The notes beneath the pieces are model-generated. The model made no database searches and was not told the DNA's origin. It worked only from the letters and a program-made list of their open reading frames with translations. The translations under genes and the position numbers were made by a program. Below, in pieces: positions 49,192 to 60,768 of a stretch of 64,000 nucleotides of DNA (position 1 is its first letter; every line of letters begins with the position of its first letter). Source of the stretch: Pseudovibrio sp. JCM 19062 (lineage in GTDB: Bacteria > Pseudomonadota > Alphaproteobacteria > Rhizobiales > Stappiaceae); the NCBI GenBank assembly GCA_001310715.1, contig BAXV01000001.1:186001-250000 (forward strand), in the 5' to 3' direction.

Positions 49192-50621
49192 CTACAGGAT
49201 TGGGCTCACAGTTGCGATCACGTTGTTTCCTATCCTTTTGAGGTAGGACCAATTGGAAACGGCTTCGAAACGAACCTGCTCTGAACTTTCGAGGTATTGT
49301 TGTTGTCGCCCAAGAATAGCCTGCGTTATTGCCTTGTCTTGCAGGAGAATGTTGTTTTCGTAGTTTAGGTCGAAGCTCCGCAGGTCCAGATTTGAAGAGC
49401 CGATTAGTGTGATCTTCTGGTCCATTGTGAGTGTCTTGGCATGCAGTAGGCCGCCTTTAAACTCGAAGAGCTCGCACCCGGCCTCCAAAAGCTTGAAATA
49501 ATGGCTGCGGCTTGCGGCTGCCACGATCCAGCTGTCGTTGATCTTTGGGAAAATCAGCCTGACCTTCACGCCTCGATATGCCGCCGTGCGCAAGGCTTCC
49601 AGAACGGTTTCATCGGGGACAAAGTAGGGTGTCGACAAGGTGAGCTCGAAGCGGGCGGTGGCGATAAGGCAGGCGAAGAGTTGGGGTGTTGCTCCTTTGC
49701 GCTCCGTCGGGCCATCTCCCATCACCTGTGCAGGAAACCCTTCTTCTGCTGGTTCTGACTTCAATTCAAAATCATCAATCCTCTCATCCGTTGCTTGCAT
49801 CCAATCGCTGATGAACAGAAGCTGGTTTTGGGTCACAATGGGGCCAGTCAGTCGTAGCATGATGTCGACCCAAGGCGCGTATTTGGCTTTTACCAGAAAC
49901 TCCGGATCAGCTGAGTTTCTGCTGCCGCAGTAGGTTACTTTGCCATCGATAATGGTAATCTTGCGGTGGTTGCGCAGGTCCAGCCTGCTGGTCAGCAGGG
50001 TGCGAACGGGTTTGTTGATCGGCAAAGCCACAGCTAGTTGAACTCCGGCCTCGCTCATTTTTTGCCAGAGCTGTGATTTGATTAACTTGTGAGAGCCGAG
50101 GCCATCTGCCATTGCGCGGCACTCGACCCCTCTTTGGGCTGCCCTTATCAAGGCATTGGCAAGTGCCGTGCCTGTGTGGTCATCAAGCCAGATGTAGTAG
50201 AGAACGTGCACATATTCCTGTGCAGCGTCTATGTCCGCTATCATGCTGTCACGGGTTGCTGTGGCGTCTTCCATCAGTGCGGCGCTGTTTCCGGCAATCG
50301 GATAAAAGCCGTTGATCGAGCCAGCATAATGGAAGCTATTTCTATATTCCGGATCGATTAAACGATCGACGTCAGCTGGAGTTCCCATGAACAGTGATGC
50401 ATTTTCACGGATTTCATCAAAAATCTCTTTGTGACGTTTATCTGCGCGATGGCCAAGGTCGGTTTCCCCGAAAAGGAAGTAAATGCGATGCCAACATAGG
50501 GAAGCACGTTCAGGACGATGAACCATGCCAGACGTACCGGCGGTGACAGATCATCTCGCAGCAGAATTCGAATTGTAAATGACAGAACGAGAAGAATATG
50601 GAGTGCTAGTATAAAGGTCAT
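49192..50621 (-). CDS. cls: Cardiolipin synthase (phospholipase D family), one frame break
   Basis: About 476 residues after correction. Two N-terminal membrane helices (PLDc_N type: LSPPVRLAWFIVLNVLPYVG) are followed by two phospholipase D HKD motifs: HRKITIIDGKVTYCGSRN and HAKTLTMDQKITLIGSSN. It makes cardiolipin from phosphatidylglycerol in the membrane. One T is missing near 50481 (expected IAFYFLFGETD). Its neighbour on the same strand is a YrhK protein. Confidence 0.92.
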
Positions 50622-50684
50622 TCGGACTCGACTGAGCTGAAATGCAGCTCTGATGTTGGTCGTTGGAAGAACTTCTGACTAGCT

Positions 50685-50996
50685 TCACCTCATATCGGGA
50701 TTTAGCCAACCCGTATTATTCTCGGATTCGTCGCGGACTTCCTGATATTTCCTGAGGCGGATATAGGCGAGTTCGCGAAAGAGCTTAATTGTTGGCCGGA
50801 AGCCGAACAAAATCGAGCCAATCAAGAACAACCAGGTGCCCAAATAGGTGGTTGCCTCTTTGAAGAAGAGGATACTGCCAATAACGAACAAGGCTGCCGC
50901 AGCGAAATCGACAGTGGTGTATGCGAGCTCGCAATAGGCGTAGATTCGCTTGTGTTGCTCACTCAGTGTGTGGTTGTCAGGATGAAATAATGCCAT
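50685..50996 (-). CDS. YrhK-family membrane protein
   Basis: An intact 103-residue protein with two membrane helices (FAAAALFVIGSILFF and LFLIGSILFGFRP) and the family phrase FRPTIKLFRELAYIRL. YrhK domains have no known function. It lies 63 bases upstream of cls on the same strand and may be co-transcribed. Confidence 0.75.
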   Translation of the reverse strand: MALFHPDNHTLSEQHKRIYAYCELAYTTVDFAAAALFVIGSILFFKEATTYLGTWLFLIGSILFGFRPTIKLFRELAYIRLRKYQEVRDESENNTGWLNPDMR

Positions 50997-51075
50997 GAGG
51001 TGTCTCTTTTGCCGAGCGGCATGAATTCAGGGCATTGGAAATATGATTCAACTTCGCCCAGTTTGATTTGTAGCT

Positions 51076-51925
51076 TCACTCCTCCGACTTGGCAGACCTT
51101 CTCAGGATCATATCGAGCATGGAGGTTGGTAGCAGGCGGCGCAGGAAGCTCATTATATAAGTTGGAACGGTTACGTAATAACGAGTTTTTGCGGTAGGGG
51201 CTTCGATGGCGTGGATGAGTTTGTTCACGACGCGTCGGGTGGGAGTTTGAATTTTGTGGTGCCGCCTTTGGAGAGCATGGTGAGGCGGCGGTTGTAGCTG
51301 TCGCGGAAGTGGGAGGCGTTCTTTGCGTCCTCTCCGATCTCCTTGAAGAACATTTTGACGGATGTTTTGGAAAATTCAGAATGAATCGGACCCGGTTCGA
51401 TTAAGCTCACCTGTATGCCTGAGCCATGCAGTTCGAGGCGTAGCGTGTCGGTGTAGCTTCCAGTGCAAATTTGGTGGCGTTGTAGGCGCCGCGGTAGTCC
51501 ATGGCGACGAGGCCGAGGATTGAGGAGCATTGCACGATGCGGCCATGGCCTTGTTTGCGCATGACCGGAATGACAAGGCGGGTCAGCTCGTGCCAGCCGA
51601 AGAAGTTGGTTTCGAACTGGCGGCGCAGGGCGTCGGTTGGCAGGTCTTCGATGGCACCGGGAAGGCCGTAAGCACCGTTGTTGTAGAGCGCATCAAGGCG
51701 TCCACCGGTGATCTCCAGAACTGACTCAACGGTGGACTGAATAGATTCGGTATCGCAATAATCCAAATGGAAGGCTTCAAAGCCTTCTGAACGCAGGCGT
51801 TTAGCATCCTCTGGTTTGCGACAGGTGGGAAAGACTTGCCATCCTCTGTCTCTTAAGATGTGAGCGGCGGCGTAACCGATGCCGCTGGAACATCCGGTGA
51901 TGAGGATGGAGCGTTTGTCTTTCAC
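51076..51925 (-). CDS. Short-chain dehydrogenase/reductase, two frame breaks
   Basis: About 283 residues after correction. The cofactor motif is ILITGCSSGIGYAAAHIL (TGxxxGIG), then NNGAYG (NNAG-like) and the active-site Tyr-Lys in YRGAYNATKFALEAY (YxxxK). Breaks near 51455 and 51231 each lack one base; the corrected tail ends LLPTSMLDMILRRSAKSEE. It is an NAD(P)-dependent oxidoreductase; substrate unknown. It follows the UbiH-type gene by nine bases, so the two probably share a transcript. Confidence 0.88.
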
Positions 51926-51934
51926 ATCTGCTCC

Positions 51935-53175
51935 TTACAACGAATTGCCGAGGAGCAGTTTAGGGGAAGGGCCGGCCATGCCTGCTGCTTCGCCGATGAA
52001 GTGCTTTTTCAGGAATGGCATGCGCTCCACAAGACCGAGGCCGAGGTCGCGGACGGCGCGGACCGGGTCGATGTTGTTGGAGAACAGGCGGTTCAGAACG
52101 TCGGTGGTCATGCCCATCTGCCAAGTATCGAAGCGGCGCCAGCTTTGGTAGCGCTCCAGAATGTGTGCTGCACCAATATCGAGGCCGAGGCGGTGGGCGT
52201 CTACCAGCACTTCGGAAAGGGCGGCAACGTCTTTGAAGCCGTAGTTGAGGCCCTGACCTGCGATAGGGTGGATGCCGTGGGCGGCGTCGCCTGCCAATGC
52301 GAAGCGGTTGGAGACGAAAGAGCGGGCCAATACAAGGTTGAGCGGGAAGGCCTGACGTGGGCCGTCCAGTTTGAGCTCACCCAGATGATGGCCGAAGCGG
52401 CGCTCCAGCTCGATCTCGAAGGTGAATTCATCACCATTGACCAAGCGGTTGGCTTCAGCGGTCTTTTCTGTCCAGACGATAGAGGAACGGTTGCCTTTCA
52501 GCGGCAGGATGGCGAACGGGCCGGAGGGCAGGAAGTGCTCTTCTGCGCGGCCATTGTGTGGGCGCTCATGGGCCACGGTGGTGACGATGCCGCTTTGGTT
52601 GTAGCTCCAACGGTTGCATTGGATGCCTGCAAGGTCGCGGAGTTTGGAACGGACGCCATCGGCTGCCACAATCAGGCGGGACTGGATGGTTTTGCCGCTG
52701 CCAAGTGTAATGTTGACGTGGCTGGCTCGATAGCGAAGTCTTTGACGCTGTCGGGAGCGTAGATGTGAACACCTGCATCTGTGGCTGCATCATGCAATGC
52801 GCCGACCATATGATTGTTCTGAACCATGCGGGCAAATGGTTCGCCATCATCTACATCACCAGCAAAGGTCAGGAAGACCGGGCGCACGCTGTCGTGCAGC
52901 TTGCTGTCAGTGACGATCATTTCTGTGATTGGCTGGGAGTCTGCTTCCAGTTTGTACCAGATGCCGAGCTGATCGAGCATGCGCACTGCGCCTGCCGCGA
53001 CGGCGGAGGAGCGTGGGTCATTTTCGATTGCAGAGCGTGGGCGCAAGTCTACCAGCGCGATTTTCATGGAAGGTTCTGACTGCTTCAAAGCAAGCGCAAG
53101 CGACAATCCAACATACCCGCCACCACCTATGGTGACGTCGTAAAAATCTTCATTGGCGGCTTGTTTTTTGCTCAT
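51935..53175 (-). CDS. UbiH/UbiF-type FAD-dependent monooxygenase, one frame break
   Basis: About 413 residues after correction. The FAD motif is TIGGGGYVGLSLALALK; the NADPH/FAD DG motif in VAADGVRSKLR and the GD motif in RFALAGDAAHGIHPIAGQGLNYGFKD identify the ubiquinone hydroxylase group. It likely hydroxylates the ubiquinone ring in the membrane. One base is missing near 52720. The common VIVGGG is TIGGGG here, a small oddity. I chose ATG 53175 (MSKKQAANED). It is divergent from tesB. Confidence 0.88.
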
Positions 53176-53287
53176 GGAAGTCTTCCCTGTAATCGTTCGG
53201 TTAGCCCAATTAACCGTTGACACTACCGATATAGCGTCACACTACTCACATTCAATCGAAATCACTACTAAAATAGGTTTGTCTGCA

Positions 53288-54169
53288 ATGACGAAGGCTG
53301 TTGAAAATCTACTGGACCTTTTGGATCTGGAAAAGTTGGAGGAGAATTTGTTTCGCGGGACAAGCCCGCAAAGCGGATGGCAGCGTGTCTTTGGTGGACA
53401 GGTGATCGGCCAAGCCCTCGTTGCAGCCTCCCGTACGGTTGGCGCAGAGCGTCAGGTCAACTCGCTGCATGGATATTTCCTGCGTCCGGGCGATCCCAAG
53501 GTGCCGATTATTTATGAGGTGGACCGGATTCGTGATGGCGGCAGCTTTACCACACGGCGTGTGGTGGCGATCCAGCATGGTCAGGCGATCTTCTCTATGT
53601 CTGCCTCTTTCCAGAGCGTGGAAAAAGGTTTGGAGCATCAGATCGAGATGCCGGATGTGCCGATGCCGGAAGACCTGATGCCGATCTCCGAAATCTCCGA
53701 TGAGCTGATCTCGAAGGCACCGGAGCCGGTTCAAAAATACTGGAAGCGGGAGCGCCCGATTGAACTGCGTCCGCTGGATCTGGGGCAGTATTTTTCTCGC
53801 AAGAAGCAAGACCCGGTACAGCATGTGTGGGTTCGTGCGGCTTCCAAACTGCCGGATGATCCGCGTATTCACCAATGCGTGCTGGCCTATGCCTCTGACA
53901 TGACGCTTTTGGATACTGCGCTGTTCCCGCATGGCATCAACGTATTTGTGCCAAACTTGCAGGTGGCAAGTCTGGACCACGCCATGTGGTTCCACAGTGA
54001 CTTCCGCATGGATGAGTGGCTGCTTTACACGCAGGACAGTCCGCGCACAGCTGGTGGTCGCGGCTTTAGTCGTGGCAGCTTATATACGCGTGAGGGTGTG
54101 CTTGTTGCCTCTGCGGTGCAGGAAGGTCTCATGCGGATGAGAGACCGTCCTGTTTCGGGTAAGGGCTAA
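53288..54169 (+). CDS. tesB: Acyl-CoA thioesterase II
   Basis: An intact 293-residue double-hotdog thioesterase starting MTKAVENLLDLLDLEKLEEN. Family motifs: FGGQVIGQALVAASRTV, LHGYFLRPGDP, and in the second half ASDMTLLDTALFPHG and SLDHAMWFH (active-site Asp and His region), RGFSRGSLYTREG. It hydrolyses medium- and long-chain acyl-CoA. ATG 53288 is chosen because the domain starts there; the upstream in-frame region overlaps the monooxygenase start. It converges with tlpA two bases away. Confidence 0.94.
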   Translation: MTKAVENLLDLLDLEKLEENLFRGTSPQSGWQRVFGGQVIGQALVAASRTVGAERQVNSLHGYFLRPGDPKVPIIYEVDRIRDGGSFTTRRVVAIQHGQAIFSMSASFQSVEKGLEHQIEMPDVPMPEDLMPISEISDELISKAPEPVQKYWKRERPIELRPLDLGQYFSRKKQDPVQHVWVRAASKLPDDPRIHQCVLAYASDMTLLDTALFPHGINVFVPNLQVASLDHAMWFHSDFRMDEWLLYTQDSPRTAGGRGFSRGSLYTREGVLVASAVQEGLMRMRDRPVSGKG

Positions 54170-54171
54170 GA

Positions 54172-54856
54172 CTAGTCGGTCTGGGCAGTCTGATTTTCTT
54201 TCTGCCCGGCCAGCGCTGCGTTGATCAGTTCGAGCGCTTCCGGGGAGGCCCAGTCGGCGGGGCCAAACATTGTGCCGATTTCGTAGCCATCTTCACCAAT
54301 CAGAATGGTGCTTGGCAGACCGGGGGCTTTGCCCTGGGTGCGCAGGTCGTTGAAAGTCTTCATGGTGTGATCCGAGAAGTACGCCAGATCCTTCACACCG
54401 ATCTCTTCCAGAAACTCCAGCGGCTTTTGATTGCCCTCGCCGCGGTCCATATTGACCGCGATGACGTTGAAGTCCTCGCCGCCAGCCTGACGCTGCAGGT
54501 TGTCCAGATGAGGCATTTCTTTGCGGCAGGGCGCGCACCATGTGGCCCAGAGGTTGAGCAGTTTGGTGCCTTTCAGATCTGCCATTTTGACGAGATTGCC
54601 GTCTGCATCATGAAATTCGAGCTCCGAGAGATCCAAAGGCCGCTCGGCAGGTAGGAAAGCAGCGACTTCGCCTGTGGTCAAACTCTTGAGATTTTTTTGC
54701 GGTATTCATTGAAGAAGAGCTGGCGTGGACTTGAGGGGGCGCGGAGTTTGGCTGATTATATGCAAATACGGCTCCGCCTACGACGACAAAACCCACGAAT
54801 GCTACAATAAGCCCTTTTCCGAGGCCGAACTTTCCGGTAACTGTCAGTTTCTTCAT
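54172..54856 (-). CDS. tlpA: TlpA-like thiol:disulfide interchange protein, one frame break
   Basis: About 227 residues after correction. An N-terminal membrane anchor (GLIVAFVGFVVVGGAVFAY) precedes a periplasmic thioredoxin fold with active-site WATWCAPCRKEMPHL. TlpA reduces cytochrome oxidase assembly proteins. One extra A in a seven-A run on the coding strand (plus-strand T run 54692-54698) breaks the frame; removing it gives TAKNLKSLTTGEVAAF. It is divergent from argH, 29 bases away, as in other Rhizobiales. Confidence 0.92.
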
Positions 54857-54885
54857 ATTAAACCCAAATCATAATGAGGCTAGAC

Positions 54886-56282
54886 ATGAGCAACCGCATG
54901 TGGGGAGGCCGTTTTGCGGAAGGGCCAGACGCAATCATGGAAGAGATCAATGCTTCCATCGATTTCGATCGTAAGCTCTACCGGCAAGACATCGCCGGGT
55001 CCAAGGCTCATGTCAGCATGTTGGCTGCACAGGCATCGTTAGCGCAGAAGATGCCGAAAAGATAGCTCAGGGTCTAGACACAATTCTGTCAGAGATCGAA
55101 GAGGGTACCTTTACCTTCTCTCGTGCGCTTGAAGATATTCACATGAATATCGAAGCGCGCTTGGCAGAACTGATTGGCCCAACAGCTGGTCGTCTTCATA
55201 CAGCCCGGTCACGTAATGACCAAGTTGCTACAGATTTTCGCCTTTGGGTACGCGACTCTTTAGACGATATTGAGGCACAGGTGACAGACCTGATGCAGGC
55301 CCTTGCTGAGAAAGCCGAGGAACATGCAGCGGTTGTGATGCCGGGCTTCACACATTTGCAGTCTGCGCAACCGGTTACCTTCGGTCATCATCTGTTGGCG
55401 TATGTAGAAATGTTCTCCCGCGACCGCTCGCGCTTTCAAGATGCGCGTGTGCGTATGAATGAGAGCCGCTGGGGTGTGCCGCGCTTGCTGGTACGTCTTT
55501 CCCGATTGACCGCGAGATGACCGCGTCTGCGCTTGGGTTTGACCGGCCAACTGCGAACTCTCTGGATGGTGTTTCTGATCGCGACTTTGCCATTGAAGCG
55601 CTGGCGGATGCTCGATCTGTGCGATGCACCTGTCTCGTCTGGCAGAAGAGATCGTGATCTGGTGTTCGGCCCAGTTTGGCTTCATCAAGCTTTCCGACAA
55701 GTTCTCGACCGGCTCTTCCATCATGCCGCAGAAGAAGAACCCGGATGCTGCGGAGCTGATCCGCGCGAAGACTGGCCGTATCTATGGTGCGCTGAACTCT
55801 CTTCTCGTGATGATGAAGGGTTTGCCGCTGACCTATTCCAAGGACATGCAGGAAGACAAAGAGCAGGCGTTTGACGCGTTGTCGAACCTTTCTCTGGCGC
55901 TTGCTGCGATGACCGGCATGATGCGTGATCTTGAGCCAATACGGCTGTTTTGAAGAAAGCAGCGGGTTCTGGCTACTCCACGGCGACTGATTTGGCTGAC
56001 TGGTGTGTGCGTGTTGTTGGCATGCCATTCCGTGATGCACATCATGTGACTGGTGCACTTGTTAAGTTGGCTGTCGATAAGGGTGTGGATCTTCATCGCC
56101 TGACATTGGAAGAGATGCAGAGCGTTGAGCCAAAGATCACAGATGATGTCTACAGCGTTCTTTCCGTTGACAAATCTGTGCGCAGCCGTGTGTCTTACGG
56201 TGGCACGAGCCCTGTAAATGTGCGTAAGCAATCTCGGCGATGGCTTAAGCAGCTTGAGCGTGAGCAGAAGACGGAAAAGTAA
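54886..56282 (+). CDS. argH: Argininosuccinate lyase, four frame breaks
   Basis: Splits argininosuccinate to arginine and fumarate. The corrected length is 466 residues. Motifs: [20 protein letters not shown] at the start, [37 protein letters not shown] and the signature [18 protein letters not shown]. Breaks near 55032, 55466, 55620 and 55934 each lack one base, mostly G in a GG or GGG run. I chose ATG 54886, which has GAGG eight bases upstream, over ATG 54874. Confidence 0.95.
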
Positions 56283-56421
56283 GCCTGTTCCCCGGATGAT
56301 CTTGCAGTCGACGTTGTAACGGTGCAGAAATGAAACTGTGAGTAGGCTCGGGTTCGCCCGAGTTGGCAAATAGATCGGATTTCTGGTTTGTTAAGATCGT
56401 CCATATTGGAGCAGAGAGAAC

Positions 56422-56694
56422 ATGAGCTCGCAAAGCATGAAAGAGATTACAAAAGGCCATAGTTCCAAGCTATTAATTGGCCTCACAATTGTTGCACTCG
56501 GTCTGAGTGTTTCTGCTTGTGGGCGCAAAATTGGCTTGGATACACCAAGCGAGGCGCGTGCGGCTGCCGAAGCTGGCGGGCCGCCACCAATAGATGCTGC
56601 TCCCCGACCAGAGATTCCAGATGAGAGAAACCAACGGTTCTTCCTGGATCCACTGATCGGTGGGAGTGAGGATGACCCTGACTTCGATTTTTAG
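56422..56694 (+). CDS. Small lipoprotein (LptM-like) between argH and lysA
   Basis: A 90-residue lipoprotein. The signal peptide KLLIGLTIVALGLSVSAC ends in a lipobox-like SVSAC with CGRKIGLDTPSEA after it, the pattern of the small LptM-type lipoproteins that stand between argH and lysA in many alphaproteobacteria. Low-complexity, acidic tail (DDPDFDF). LptM helps mature the LPS translocon LptD/E; the function here is by analogy. Confidence 0.78.
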   Translation: MSSQSMKEITKGHSSKLLIGLTIVALGLSVSACGRKIGLDTPSEARAAAEAGGPPPIDAAPRPEIPDERNQRFFLDPLIGGSEDDPDFDF

Positions 56695-56742
56695 GCTGGT
56701 TCGCTAAGCCCACAAGGGTAGAGCCAGCGCAGAGGACTTAAC

Positions 56743-58012
56743 TTGCACTACTTTGAATTCAAGGACGGCGAGCTTCACGCTGAAGATGTTGCGCTGACCG
56801 AAATCGCTGCGGAAGTTGGAACACCGTTCTACTGTTATTCCCGTGCAACATTTGAACGTCACTTCAAGGTTTTTGATGGTGCGTTCGATGGAATAGACCA
56901 TCTGACCTGTTACGCACTGAAGGCGAATTCCAATATCGCCATTCTTACTGTGTTGGCTAAGCTTGGCGCTGGTGCTGATGTTGTTTCCGAAGGGGAACTG
57001 CGCCGCGCTTTGAAAGCGGGTATCCCTGCCAATAAGATTGTGTTCTCAGGCGTTGGTAAAACCCGCCGGGAAATGCAGTTTGCGCTGGAAGCCGGTATCC
57101 TCTGCTTTAACGTGGAATCCGAGCCTGAACTGAAGCGGCTTTCTGCTGTTGCCTCCGAAATGGGTAAGGTTGCGCCGATCTCTCTGCGCATCAATCCGGA
57201 TGTGGATGCAAAAACCCATGCCAAGATCTCTACCGGTAAGGCTGAAAACAAATTCGGCATTGCGTGGGACCGTGCGCGCGCTGTTTATAATGAAGCAGCG
57301 CAGCTGCCGGGCCTGAAGATTACGGGTATGGATACTCATATCGGGTCCCAGATCACCCAGCTTGAGCCGTTTGACAATGCCATTGCTCGCCTTGGTGAGC
57401 TGATTGCTCTTTTGCGCGAAGATGGCATCGAGATTGAGCACCTTGATGTGGGGGGCGGTCTTGGTATTCCTTACGGAGGCGGGATCGAAGCGCCGCTGCG
57501 ACCGAATACGCGAAGGTTGTTCGCAAGCACATTGAGCGTCTTGGTGTGAAGTTGATCACCGAGCCGGGTCGTCTGATTGCCGGAAATGCAGGTGTTCTCG
57601 TTACCGAAACGATTTACCGCAAAGAGGGTGAAGCGAAGAATTTCGTGATCGTGGATGCTGCGATGAACGATCTGATCCGCCCGACGCTTTATGAAGCGCA
57701 TCATGAGATTGGCGCGGTAAGTGAAGCACGTCAGAACGGTGAGCAGATGCTGGCAGATATTGTTGGTCCTGTTTGTGAGACTGGCGACTATCTGGCGCGC
57801 GACCGTGAAATGCCGAAGTTTGAGGAAGGCGACCTGCTGGCTGTTTATTCTGCTGGCGCTTATGGCGCGACCCAATCGGCACCTACAACACGCGCCTTCT
57901 GGTGCCTGAAGTTCTGGTGGATGGCGACAAGTTTGCGATCATCCGTCAGCGGCCAAGCTACGATGAGTTACTAAATCAAGACGTTGTGCCGAACTGGGTT
58001 GGAAAGACTTAA
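56743..58012 (+). CDS. lysA: Diaminopimelate decarboxylase, two frame breaks
   Basis: Makes lysine from meso-diaminopimelate with PLP. The corrected length is 423 residues. The PLP lysine lies in CYALKANSNIAIL (residues ~60-72); IVFSGVGKTRREM, GMDTHIGSQI, LDVGGGLGIPYGG and EPGRLIAGNAGVLVT are family motifs. Breaks near 57494 (expected APAATEYAKVV) and 57876 (expected SGTYNTRLLVPEVL) each lack one base. The start is TTG 56743, following AGAGGA. It is 48 bases after the lipoprotein gene. Confidence 0.95.
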
Positions 58013-58110
58013 CTCTGTTTGAAAGCCCCTTAGGTTTGCCAGATTGCTGACCTTTGCTAATCGCCGTATGCTGAAAAGAAAAGAAGCAGGCGGCGGTTAG
58101 CGAGGCCTTT

Positions 58111-60742
58111 GTGACCCATCAGAATGAGAATGGCGGTAATAAAAATCTCAAGAATGCCATAGCTTCAGCAAGCGAATTGCGAGGGCATAAGCGGCATTTT
58201 GGTGAACACTCTCTCGCTTTAGGCCTCTGGCAGGCTCTCTTTTCTCAAAAATTACCCCATCGATTGAAGCGGCTGGCTTTTAAAGCGCAGCTCTATTTGT
58301 TTTGGGAGCGGTTCTGGCCTGCGGTTCAGATTCCGCTCATCGTGGTTTGCCTTTATGTGGCCATTAGCTTTCTGGGCGCATGGCAACTGCTTGGTTTCTA
58401 CGGCTCTGCCTTTGTTTCCATTGTGTTTTTCGCGGTTCTGGCATGGAGCAGCTACCCGCTGTTACGTCTGAAGCTTCCCAGTGAGACTGAGGGGCTGCAC
58501 AAGGTTGAACTTGCAAGCGGGCTGCCGCACCGGCCTTTGCTCTCCTATCGGGATGAGCAGGCGACCGGGATGGATGATGACGAGGCGCTTGCTCTTTGGG
58601 CTGCCCATCAGAAAGCGTTGCGAACGCGGCTCCAGAACCTGCGGGTTGGTGGTGTTAATCCACGCGGGTTCGCCAAAGATCCTTATGCTGCGGTTTTGCG
58701 GTGATGTTGTTGGTGGTCGGTTATTCCGTTTCGGATGCGAACCGGTGGTCGAGCCTGCTAACCCCGTTCTACACGCAGGGGGGTGGGAGCGTCTTGCCAG
58801 CCCGGATTGATGCTTGGGTGACGCCGCCCGCTTATACCGGTGAAGCTCCGGTTTTTCTCAGTGGCGATGCCAATCAGTTGCGTGACGAGCGGAATGCACT
58901 TTCGATTGCCAGTGGCAGTACGGTTCTGGTGCGAGCGCAGGGAACGGGTGAGTTTTCCGTCGTCTACTTTTCGCGTCAGGGGCAAGAATTTCTGGAGCCG
59001 GAGCGTGTTCAAACGGGTGCGGGGGAAACCTCCGAGGCGATGACAACCACCGAGTGGCGGTTTCCGTTGAACTCCAGCGGGCGATTGCAGATCCTGCAAA
59101 ATGACTCGCCCAAGTACTCCTGGAAGATTGCCATTCGTCCGGACTTGCCGCCGCGTATTCGCCTGTTTGATGACCCTGAAGAGCAGCTGTCAGGCAGCCT
59201 AAAGCTGACGTATCTGGTGCAGGATGATTACCGCGTGGTTTCGGCGGAAGCCATTATGGACAAGGTTCAGCGGGATGATGAGGATACACCGGGGCGATCT
59301 TTGGTTGAGGCGCCGCGGTTTAATCTGAGCTTGCCGCCGAAAGATGCAACGATGGCTGTTGGGCAGACTTATCAGGACCTGACGGCGCATCCATGGGCGG
59401 GGTCGGAGGTGTCTCTTGTGCTCGTTGCGCATGATGAGGCTGAGCAGGAGGGGCGCTCGCAGCCGGTTTATATCAAGCTGCCCGAGCGCCGGTTCAACAA
59501 GCCATTGGCGCGGGCGGTGGTTGAGCAACGGCGCAATCTGGCGATGAATGTTGAGAGCTACTCTCAGGTGGTTGATGTGCTGGATGTGCTGATGATTGCG
59601 CCGGAGCGGTTTATTGACGATGCCGGCTCTTATCTGCCGCTGCGCTTTGCCTATAGCGAGCTGGTGGCAGCCGAAACGGATGACGACCTGCGGGCCATGC
59701 TGGATGTGCTGTGGAATGTGGCGCTGACCATTGAGGACGGTGGCCTGTCTGCTGCTGAGCGGGCTTTGCGCGAGGCGCAGGAGGCTTTGCGGCGGGCGCT
59801 GGAGCAAGGGGCGTCCGAGCAGGAAATTGCCGAGTTGATGGATGACCTGCGCAAGGCGCTGGATGACTATCTGAAATCCATGGCGCAGCAGATGCGAGAT
59901 AATCCGCAGCAGCTTGGTCAGATGCCGATGGATGAAAACGGACAGCAGATCACGCCCCGCGATCTGGATGACATGTTGCGCCGGATGGAAGAGTTGGCGA
60001 AGACGGATCTTTGGAAGCTGCGCGCGAGCTGTTGGCGCAGATGCAGCAGATGCTGGAGAATATGCAAAATGCCCAGCAACAGCAGCAGACACCCAACGAG
60101 CAGCAGCGCCAGATGTTGCAGGCTCTGGAGAACCTCGGCGACATGATCCAGAAGCAGCGCAAGCTGATGGATGAGACGCACAAGTTTGATCCTGATAGCC
60201 AGCAGCGCCGCCCCAACCAGCGCAGTGACCAGCAAGACAAGAATGGTGAGATGAGCGATGAGGAGGCGCGGGAAGCCTTCCGCCAGCTGCAAAAGCAGCA
60301 GCGCAACCTTTCCGACGAGCTGCAAAAACTGCTTGATGGTATGGCGAACAATGGTGCCAAGCCGAACAAGGATCTGGACAGCGCTGGTAACTCCATGGAA
60401 GAGGCTGGCGATGCGCTGGGTGCTCAAGAAGCTGATGAAGCGGTGTCCGAGCAAAGTCAGGCCTTGGAATCCCTGCGTAAAGGTGCTCAAGCGCTTGCTG
60501 AGCAGCTGGCAGGGCAAAGCGGTGGGCGAGGGCAGGCGACCACTTCACCGCTTAACGAAGACCCACTGGGCCGTATGCGCCGGGTTGAAGGGCCGGAGTT
60601 TGGCAGTCAGGTGAAGGTGCCTGATGAAATCGAGGTTCAGCGTGCACGGCGTATCCTTGAAGAACTCCGCCGCCGCCTTTCCGACCCCGATCGCCCTCAG
60701 CTTGAGCTGGAGTATCTGGAACGCCTGATGAAGCGCTACTGA
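58111..60742 (+). CDS. TIGR02302 family protein (DUF4175), two frame breaks
   Basis: About 877 residues after correction, starting at GTG 58111. Two membrane helices near residues 70-120 and another near 200 anchor a large region, followed by a Gln/Glu/Lys-rich C-terminal part (SDEEAREAFRQLQKQQRNLSDELQKL; TNEQQRQMLQ) that looks like long helices or coiled coil. The family is known in alphaproteobacteria downstream of lysA but its function is not. Breaks near 58690 and 60005 each lack one base. The conserved end is RRLSDPDRPQLELEYLERLMKRY. Confidence 0.88.
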
Positions 60743-60768
60743 GCTTTATTGTTCTTGCTGCCTGCGGG

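Noticed and set aside
59199..60548. 449-codon minus-strand frame opposite the TIGR02302 gene
   Set aside because: Rich in Arg/His/Gln with no domain; overlaps the conserved gene throughout.
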